This document shows, in pieces, positions 56,712-64,000 of a stretch of DNA of 64,000 nt; the stretch's first letter is position 1; each line of letters opens with the position of its first letter. The stretch covers positions 726,680-790,679 of the forward strand of contig ML996702.1 of assembly GCA_010356995.1 (NCBI GenBank), read 5' to 3'. This DNA is from Trichodelitschia bisporula (lineage: Eukaryota > Ascomycota > Dothideomycetes > Phaeotrichales > Phaeotrichaceae). Both the position numbers and the translations under genes were made by a program. The notes under the pieces are model-generated. The model did not search any database. It had not been told where the DNA came from and saw nothing but the letters and a program-made list of their open reading frames with translations.

Positions 56712-57899
56712 ATGCCTTCCCCCGCCGACGCCGCGCAAAAGCTCCCCGCCCTCATCCCACGTCAGCGCAAACAGCCCGCATCCGAGCCACCACCGCCAAC
56801 CCCGCCTCTCCCCCCACCACCAGAAACGCCCACCTTCACCGTTCCCACCCGCCGCATCCTCTCTCCCCACGACCACGAGCTCTTCCTCGCCTCCCCAACA
56901 TACACTCTCATCCTAGCCTGGATCTTCAATATCGCCGACTCAGTCCGCGCCACCCCCGCCTCCGCCGCCTCCTCCGCGCCACACCCCACCCTTAACACAA
57001 TCCTCAGCATCCTCTCCGATGCACAAAACCTGATCACACAATACCCGCCGCTGGACACAGGCTCCCGCTTTGGCAACCCACAGTTCCGACCATACCTGGC
57101 TGGCGTGACCGGGCAGCTAGACGCATGGCACGCGCGACTCGGTCTTCCCGCTGACGCGGTGCCAGAGGTGCGCACATACCTACAACACGCGCTGGGCAGC
57201 GAGTCGCGCATAGACTACGGGTCAGGACACGAGCTAAACTTCATGCTCTGGCTGCTGTGTCTCAACCGGCTCAACCTGCTCCCGGAGTCCACATTCCCCG
57301 CCCTCGCACTCGTCGTTTTCCCCGCCTACCTGCGGCTCGTGCGCGCGCTGCAGACGACGTACTATCTCGAGCCAGCCGGGTCGCACGGCGTGTGGGGCCT
57401 GGACGATTACCAGTTCCTCCCCTTCCTGTTCGGCGCGTCGCAGCTTGTGCACCACGCGTGGATTACGCCGCGCGCGATACACAGCGAGGTTACGCTGGAG
57501 GAGCACAGTAGGGACTACTTGTACCTAGACCAAGTGCGCTTTGTGAACAGCGTTAAGAACGTGGAGGGGCTGCGGTGGCACTCTCCGATGCTGGACGACA
57601 TTAGTGCGGCGCGGGACTGGGTCAAGATCGAGGCTGGCATGCGCAAGATGTTTGTCAAGGAGGTGCTCGGCAAGCTGCCGGTGATGCAGCACTTTCTGTT
57701 TGGCAGTCTGATTCCCGCTGTTGACGGCATGAGCGTCGACACTGGCGGGGAGCAGGGAGGACACGTGCACGAGCACGAGAACGGGGAGAGCGCGTGGGGC
57801 GACTGCTGCGGGATTCCCGTGCCGAGCAGCATCGGGGCGGCGGAGGAGATGAAGAAGCGCATGGGCGGCGGCGGGTTGCGGCGACTGCCATTCGATTAG
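56712..57899 (+). CDS. Serine/threonine phosphatase 2A activator (PTPA/RRD family)
   Basis: Peptidyl-prolyl isomerase-type chaperone that activates the PP2A catalytic subunit; in yeast the two paralogues are Rrd1 and Rrd2. Single exon, 395 residues. A Pro-rich leader (ASEPPPPTPPLPPPPETPTF) precedes the conserved core: VPTRRILSPHDHELFLASPT, PPLDTGSRFGNPQFRPYLAG, SRIDYGSGHELNFMLWLLCL, EPAGSHGVWGLDDYQFLPFL and FGASQLVHHAWITPRAIHSE. It continues with DYLYLDQVRFVNSVKNVEGL and ends with WGDCCGIPVPSSIGAAEEMK and LRRLPFD. All the PTPA signature blocks are present, so the family is certain; I cannot tell from memory which of the two paralogues it is. The second intergenic boundary is a cluster of 21-bp repeats downstream. 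Confidence 0.93.
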   Translation: MPSPADAAQKLPALIPRQRKQPASEPPPPTPPLPPPPETPTFTVPTRRILSPHDHELFLASPTYTLILAWIFNIADSVRATPASAASSAPHPTLNTILSILSDAQNLITQYPPLDTGSRFGNPQFRPYLAGVTGQLDAWHARLGLPADAVPEVRTYLQHALGSESRIDYGSGHELNFMLWLLCLNRLNLLPESTFPALALVVFPAYLRLVRALQTTYYLEPAGSHGVWGLDDYQFLPFLFGASQLVHHAWITPRAIHSEVTLEEHSRDYLYLDQVRFVNSVKNVEGLRWHSPMLDDISAARDWVKIEAGMRKMFVKEVLGKLPVMQHFLFGSLIPAVDGMSVDTGGEQGGHVHEHENGESAWGDCCGIPVPSSIGAAEEMKKRMGGGGLRRLPFD

Positions 57900-58285
57900 A
57901 ACGACTGCTAGCGAGCGGTTGTCGCTGTCACGCAGTAGTAGTTATTTAGATAGCTCCGTTGCACTAGTTATATAGCAGCAGCTAGTAATATAACAGTAGC
58001 CGCTCAGGCTAACGCTAAGACATCTAATTAGCCGTCTAACGCGTCCCGACGCCGTTTAACCCGACCCGAAGCCGTCTAATCCGTCCCGAAGCCGTCTAAC
58101 CCGTTCGAAACCGTAAAACCCGTTCCGAAGCCGTAAAAACCGTTTGTCACGGTCCTGGCCCAGCTCCCACTCCCTCTTCTCTCCCTAAGTCAACAATCTT
58201 TGACACACTACCAACTGGAAGGTATGGCTCCGTGACATTCATCACAATCCATTAACCTCAACTCGAATAATCACACATCGAAAAA
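57900..58285. other. Intergenic with short tandem repeats
   Basis: Contains the repeat array listed separately and, upstream of it, short CTAGTTATATAGCAGCAGCTAG-type AT-rich near-palindromes at about 57965-57995. Confidence 0.5.
58030..58148. repeat. About 21-bp tandem repeat array
   Basis: Five to six imperfect units around the core CCCGAAGCCGTCTAACCCGT, with substitutions and one or two length variants (CCGTCTAACG, CCGTTTAACC, CCGTAAAACC). It lies in the PTPA 3' flank. Confidence 0.8.
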
Positions 58286-58492
58286 ATGGCAAAGGATATG
58301 TCTGATTCCGCCTCCAAGTGGTCCATGGTGGCCTTAGACACAATCATCAAATATCTCATGTCCACGAAAGAGAGGCAAGAGCGCCTGGCGCAATCGCGCC
58401 CGACCCCAAAAGCAGTCGATAGTGACGAGCTTCGCGCTGAACGGCTGAAGGAGCAGGAGGAAATCCTCGACTACCTTTGGACGCGTGGATAG
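58286..58492 (+). CDS. Possible small protein, 68 residues
   Basis: Complete small open frame with a very favourable start context (GAAAAAATGGCA) and charged, helical composition (LMSTKERQERLAQSRPTPKA, RAERLKEQEEILDYLWTRG). No family recognised, no signal peptide. It could be a genuine short gene or the first exon of a larger one; I found no good downstream join. Confidence 0.3.
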   Translation: MAKDMSDSASKWSMVALDTIIKYLMSTKERQERLAQSRPTPKAVDSDELRAERLKEQEEILDYLWTRG

Positions 58493-59658
58493 GTAGGATG
58501 AGAACCCAGTATGCTTTAGAATCGCGACTAATTCATGGTAGACTGGCTGATGTGAACACGGGCCGTAAGGCACGAAGGCACCAAGCAAGTACTGTCAAGG
58601 CACTCGTGAGGATGGAAGGTATCGTTTGTATCCTGGAAGGGGCCCATCTGTGAGTAGGGCAGGGAGTGAGGGTCAACACCAGGCCTAAGGGCAGTTATTG
58701 ACCGGGGCAGTGGAAGGCGATATGGGACTGCTGTTTGCAGACTGCTGAGGGCCCCGAGACGCTGCTGCCTTCTTTGTCCTTCTCTAAACTTTTCAGAAGC
58801 TTACTTTGCCTGTGACGAGGCCTTGCCTACATCACCTACCCTCCATCCTGCTTTCGCCAACTCTGGCTGCGATTCACAGTTGCAGATACCAACATTTGGT
58901 CCTGAACTCCAGCGGATCGCGCACCATTCTCCCAACGCCGAGGCATTCAAGCTATGTACAGCTAGCGTCAAAGAAGGATCTCAACGTTGAGCAATCAAGT
59001 GGGTGTGCTGTCCCGGGAAGTCAGGGCCACCAATGGTGTAAACGTATTTCAGCAAGAAGGAAAGCACCAGTGGGTTCTTAGGTGCTTAGATAATGCGAAA
59101 AAAACGTCCGACAATGCCGATAGCTGGTGGTCACGGTGGTGTTCAGTCTAGAGTGATGGTGCAGATGAAAGTGGGACTCAAGCAAGTGTAAGCGCAAGCG
59201 CGACCCGTCAGATCCCTGCATGCCGATCCCATCCTACTCAGTTTTGACATCAAGCCGTCAACTCTTGACCTCGGTTTTCAGAGCGATATGACGCTCCACG
59301 TTTGCACTCATTTTGGCTTGCCATGCTGCCGCCCTCCCTCCGCTTCTCGCCCGGCGAGTTCCCACTGGTCCTCCTCCTGGGTTTGGGGGACAGCGTGTCC
59401 CTCGAGATAGGCTGTCGGTGGTCAGGCTGCGCCCCCCGGTGCCGGGACCAGCTGCAGCTGTTACTGGACAGACCGAGAATACCTTTACGCTGTTGTCACA
59501 GCCCCCCCACGGGACTGGAAGCGCCGAGCTCCCCCGCACTGAGTAATCCTACAGCTGAGGGCGAGTCGCTCGCGGACCTGGTTCATTTCCCATCAGCTTT
59601 TCGCCTCTCCAGCATCTCGAAACTGAGCAACAGAGCGTCTTGACAGCTCTGAACCATC
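58493..59658. other. Intergenic, upstream of the NLR gene
   Basis: No gene supported. Open frames over 59302-59643 on both strands look non-coding. Confidence 0.5.
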
Positions 59659-62600
59659 ATGGTACGTATGTTCCTTCGCTACACAGCTCTTGCTCCTTAA
59701 GGCCGATGTATGCCGTTTTCACTCCCATGTGTGGTACAACTGTATTTATTGTATCTGAGCTCTTTCTGTCATCGCCTTTGGCCCTTACTAACTGGGTTCA
59801 GGACAAATTTTGGAACAGACAAAGGCGTAAACATGGCAAGAAACGCGATGAAGCCGGTGACGGGACCGATTCTGGCGCAGCTAATAATCATGTTACACTC
59901 CGTCCCCCCGTCGGCCAGCCCTCCACCGAGCCCAGTGAGCAGCGCGTGCCACGATCATCATTGAGTCCCGGCCCCACAGGCCGCGAGACGGTTGTTCCCA
60001 CATCGCTACCAAACTTGCGCACCCTAACCCTCGTCGCGGCGCCGAGCGGTTCTCCCGCTGTGGATATCATATTCGTTCACGGACTCGGCGGTTCAAGCCA
60101 TGCAACCTGGGCCAAAGGCGGCAACCCGGAGCTCTTCTGGCCAGGTGAATGGCTTCCAAAAGAGCCGGGTATGGAAAAGGCCAGGATTTTCACCTATGGT
60201 TACAACGCGGATTGGCTGTCGACCGAAGCCAACAACCAGACTATTGGGAATTTTGCCATGGACCTACTGGCCTTGATGGCTCGTAGCCGAAATCATGATA
60301 CAGGCGAAAGCCACGAAATCGGAACCGTGCCTATCCTGTTTCTCGCCCACTCAATGGGAGGGTTGGTCGTGAAAAAAGCATACATCGATGCCCTAAATGC
60401 CCAAAGCAACCCAAAATACCTCCGAATCGGCTCCTCCGTCAATGCTATGATCTTTCTGTCGACCCCCCATTTAGGCTCTGACGCGGCCCCATTGCTCGGG
60501 AAGCTCATCTCAGTGTCAGTCGTCCTTTCAGACACCCAGTTTAGGCACAGTCTAGAACGAAATTCGAAGACCTTGGAAACCATTAACAAAGGTTTCCGCC
60601 ACCACACGGGCAAGCTTTTTCTTGCGTCCTTCTGGGAGACTCTGGAGACCCCCTTATTCGCCCAACTGAGCCGCAAGTTTCCGCGCAAGGTTCAGGTCGT
60701 GGACAAAGGCTCGGCTAGACTTATGTGTACCGGGGAAATGTACATGTCCTTGCAAGCCGATCATCATGGTGTTTGCAAATATACCAGCAGGCAAGATTCC
60801 AATTACCTGAAGGTCCTAAACACGATCCGTGATGCACTGGAGGCCAGTGAAGTGAGTCCCTATATTCATTGCTACGTCTAATACTGACTTGGCCCAGTCA
60901 CCTGAAATTGGTCCTCAACCGCCTGAGGATCCTCGGCTAGTCATGGATGGCTCATCCAAAGGTGAGCGTCAAACCTAAGTTACTTTGCAGCCTGACTAAA
61001 TGTCTAAGATTGTGCCCCCAAAGCGACCTGTTTCATTCCCTCTCAACCAAACGAAAACTTCGTCGGCAGGAATGCTGAGCTCGCGAAGGTCCAAGGCCTC
61101 TTCGCAGACAAAACCAACCGAATTTTGGCAATTCACGGCCTCGGCGGACTGTCACTACCAGTTGAACAAATGGCCACTGTTATGGATGACCAGTATTTGT
61201 GGGATACAGCGTTGGAGAAACTCGAATATAAAGAACAAGCAGCGATCAAAAACCACTCGGCAGCTGCGGACGACCCATCAGCCTTTCAAGATATGGTCGA
61301 GGCAGTCAAGAGAAAGAAAGAGGAGTATAAAAAAAAAACTTGGCCCGTTAAAATTGGGAAATATCGCTTTGAGCTACATGAGGTGGCAACAAGCATCGTG
61401 AAGTGGCTGGACAGGTTCAAGGCCGTGGGGGACATTGTTTCAAATGCGAACCCACTTCATTTCGGCCCAGCATGGGCCGGGTTTCGACTTGTTCTTGAGG
61501 TATGGAGGGACATTCGCTGTTCTTCAGATCTAACTGATTTCAAGGTTGCACTTTCAGAACAAAAAGTCATGGCTGCACTTTGCGAAGGCGTCCTCGCTGT
61601 GCTCAACATGATGACCAGGCTGAGGCTCTATAAGAAACATCTTCAAGCCCTACAGGAATCAGATGAACGGACCGCTCTTGCTGGTTCATTCACACAACTG
61701 TACGCACATGTCTTGAGTTTTCTTGCCAAAGCAGCTTTATGCTATGAGCAAAGCGCTCTCCTTCGCATCTGGAATGCCGTTTGGGGACCCGACAAAGTGA
61801 GCAACTTTGAGGAGCAATGTGGCAAACTTGAAGAGAGTGTTGAGAGAGACCTCCACAACTGTGACCGTCAAAAATTCAAGGCCCTAAGCAAGGAGCTGGA
61901 GCAGTTGGAAGTCCTGCGAGAGTCAATCAGCAGCCTGGCATCCAAGATGAATCTAAATGAACTGCTTTACGCCAACGGTGCCGCATTCGACTCATATCAA
62001 GAAGAGGATCAACCAGTGTGCCATGAGAAGACCCGAGTCGGCTTGCTGAGCGAAATTTCGAACTGGGCCAACGCTCCCAGGGCCTCCAGTAAATACATAT
62101 TCTGGCTGAACGGCATTGCTGGGACTGGAAAGTCGACCATCTCTCGTACGGTCTCTCGGGATTTGAAGAAGAAAAATCAGCTTGGAGCAAGCTTCTTCTT
62201 CAAGCGAGGTGAAGGCGACCGCGGCACGGCGAGCAAATTTGTCACTACGATCGCATATCAGCTATGGACCAATCAGTCTGAAGTGTCACCCTTTATTGCA
62301 AAAGCGATGGACGACAACCCGGCCATACTTACAAAGTCACCGAATGATCAGTTCAAGGAGCTCATTTTCCAGCCTCTGTATGAGACCATGGATATTCGGT
62401 CACAGACTTCGATTGTCATTGTGATTGATGCGTTGGATGAGTGTGAAGATGCAGATAAGATTCTCGCTCTCTTGGAACAGGGCAAGGATACGGGTCTGCA
62501 AATATTTCTAACCAGCAGGCCAGAGCTGCCAATTCGCAAAGGATTTAAAAAGAAAATATCGGAAGACGCGCATCAGGACGTTGCTCTCCACGATATCCAG

Positions 62601-64000
62601 GAAGACACAATCCGACACGACATATCCACTGTTTTGGAGCACAAGCTCACAGAAATACGGGAGGACGGCTCATTGCCACCCGACTGGCCGGGTGTTGACA
62701 TGATTCAGAAGTTGGTCGACATGGCAGTTCCGTTGTTCATTTTTGCCGACACCGTGTGCCGTTTCCTTGCTGAAGATATCGTCGATCCCAGCACAGCTTT
62801 GATGATGTTCCTCGACCACAAGAATCATGGCTCTCAGATGGAGCAAACCTACCTTCCCATTTTGGAACGACAGCTTGTACCGCTCAAGGGGAAGGAGTGG
62901 TACCGAGATAAAGTACTGCAAGATTTCCGAAAGATTATTGGTACGATCATTCTCCTTATCGAGCCACTCTCCACTGCCTCGCTTTCGAACTTTCTTGGTG
63001 TTGAAGAACGGGCTATCCGAATCACACTGCAGACACTGCATTCCGTGATCAGGATTCCAGAAGATCAAAACGCCCCAGTAAGGCTTTTCCACCTGTCTTT
63101 CCGCGACTTCCTTGTGGAACCTTGTGCGAAGGATTTTTGGGTGAATGAGCAGGAGACGCATGGGGAACTGGCCGGGAAGTGTCTCGAACTCATGTCTAGA
63201 AGCCTCAAAGAGGACATTTGCAACATCCAGGCAAACCAAGGTCCGGGAAAATTGCGGGCCGAAATCAGCGATGAAACGATAAAAGCGTACTTGCCAGCCG
63301 AAGTCCAGTATGCTTGCCAGTACTGGGTACACCATCTCAAGAACAGCAAAGCACCTTTGTCCTACCAAGGCACAGTACAGGCCTTCCTGCAGGAGCATTT
63401 TTTGCATTGGCTCGAAGCCATGAGCCTGATTGAGAGAATGACAGAGTCCGTCAATGCAGTTAGCACACTGCGGTCGCTTTTCTCGGTATGAGAGCCGCAA
63501 TATTTCATCACAAGTTAGCTAACACAATAGACCGATAGCGGCAAAAACACCGAACTCCAGAGTTTTCTTTCCGATGCAAAAAGTTTTCTCCTAAAGAACT
63601 GGGGGATGATCGAGCATGCGCCGCTCCAAACTTACATTTCCGCGCTTACCTTTGCTCCGGAGAGGAGTGCCATTCGAAAGCAATTCCACACGCAGAAGCC
63701 CCGCTGGATACGCCTGCAACCTAAAGTGCAAGACTGGGATGCGTGTTTTCAGACGCTCGAGGGCCATTCGGGATATGTCAGGGCCGTGGCCTTCTCGCCG
63801 GACGGCAAGCAGCTGGCGTCGGCATCTTCTGACAAGACGGTCAAGCTCTGGGACGCCGGCTCGGGAAAGGCGCTGCAGACGCTCGAGGGCCATTCGGGTT
63901 GGATCTGCGCCGTGGCCTTCTCGCCTGACGGCAAGCAGCTGGCGTCGGCATCTTCTGACAAGACAGTCAAGCTGTGGGACGCCGGCTCGGGAAAGGCGCT
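59659..64000 (+). CDS. Chimeric NLR: SesB-like hydrolase, NB-ARC fragment, NACHT and WD40 (3' end outside window)
   Basis: STAND-type receptor of the sort used by fungi in self/non-self recognition and cell death. Exons: 59659-59661 (just ATG), 59802-60851, 60898-60961, 61009-63485, 63531-64000+. The first intron has a perfect TACTAAC branch and TTCAG acceptor. Residues about 85-350 form a SesB-like alpha/beta-hydrolase (FVHGLGGSSHATWAKGGNPE, nucleophile Ser185 in LAHSMGG, and DHHGVCKY at its end). Next comes NENFVGRNAELAKVQGLFAD and RILAIHGLGG, the start of an NB-ARC domain, which stops inside its P-loop. From about residue 430 a helical NACHT N-terminal domain (PF17100-like) follows, with LWDTALEKL and FGPAWAGFRLVLEVWRDIRC. 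The NACHT P-loop GIAGTGKST is at about residue 741, Walker B is IVIVIDALDECED, and LFHLSFRDFLVEP follows. The WD40 repeats begin at about 63750. All exons join in frame. Confidence 0.82.
63750..64000 (+). repeat. 126-bp WD40-coding direct repeats
   Basis: Two units (63750-63875, and 63876 onward, cut by the window end) of 126 nt, coding for 42-residue WD repeats (TLEGHSG, AVAFSPDGKQLASASSDKTV, KLWDAGSGKAL). They are nearly identical at the nucleotide level and differ mainly around the GYVRAV/GWICAV codons. More copies are expected beyond 64000. Confidence 0.93.

Overview
The window is nuclear DNA of a filamentous ascomycete (Pezizomycotina). The evidence is the gene content (DNA ligase IV, COMPASS Bre2, UPF1, Elongator ELP2, fungal-type amino acid and MFS permeases, a P450, an F-box/LRR protein, a NACHT-WD40 NLR). 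It is supported by introns of about 38-60 nt with GTRNGT donors and CTAAC/CTGAC branch sites. There are about 26 convincing protein genes, on both strands, with no operons. I saw no tRNA, rRNA, CRISPR or intact transposon. All exon joins below were worked out by eye from reading-frame continuity and family motifs.

Left arm (1-6.5 kb): the 5' part of LIG4, then a mitochondrial-translation block of IF-3, ribosomal protein uL4m and ribosomal protein mL38, then an uncharacterised nuclear-looking protein. From 6.5 to 12.3 kb lies an accessory island. It holds a small family of degenerate C2H2 zinc-finger genes: a tandem-duplicated pair with one decayed copy, one intact inverted member, and one frameshifted pseudogene with in-frame minisatellites.

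12.3-25.4 kb: BRE2 (COMPASS), a membrane-anchored GH127-type glycosidase, an F-box protein, a TDP1-like phosphodiesterase with two ubiquitin-interacting motifs, and a head-to-head URM1/ELP2 pair. Both products of that pair act on wobble-uridine modification of the same tRNAs.

25.5-44 kb: an amino acid permease, a long intergenic tract with a minisatellite, UPF1 divergent from IMP4, SEC28 (epsilon-COP), a gene-poor stretch of about 5 kb, a C2H2 transcription factor with a coiled coil, and a thiol (glutathione-type) peroxidase.

44-58 kb: an uncharacterised gene with an unresolved splice, the remnant of a chitin-binding domain, an LtrA-family membrane protein, a small CxxC protein, a Na+/H+ antiporter with a GC-AG intron, a DHA1 MFS transporter, a cytochrome P450 and a PP2A activator (PTPA).

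Right edge (59.6-64 kb, runs off the window): the most unusual locus, a chimeric NLR. It encodes a SesB-like alpha/beta-hydrolase and the beginning of an NB-ARC domain cut off inside its P-loop. This is joined in frame to a complete NACHT N-terminal helical domain, a NACHT ATPase and near-identical WD40 repeats.
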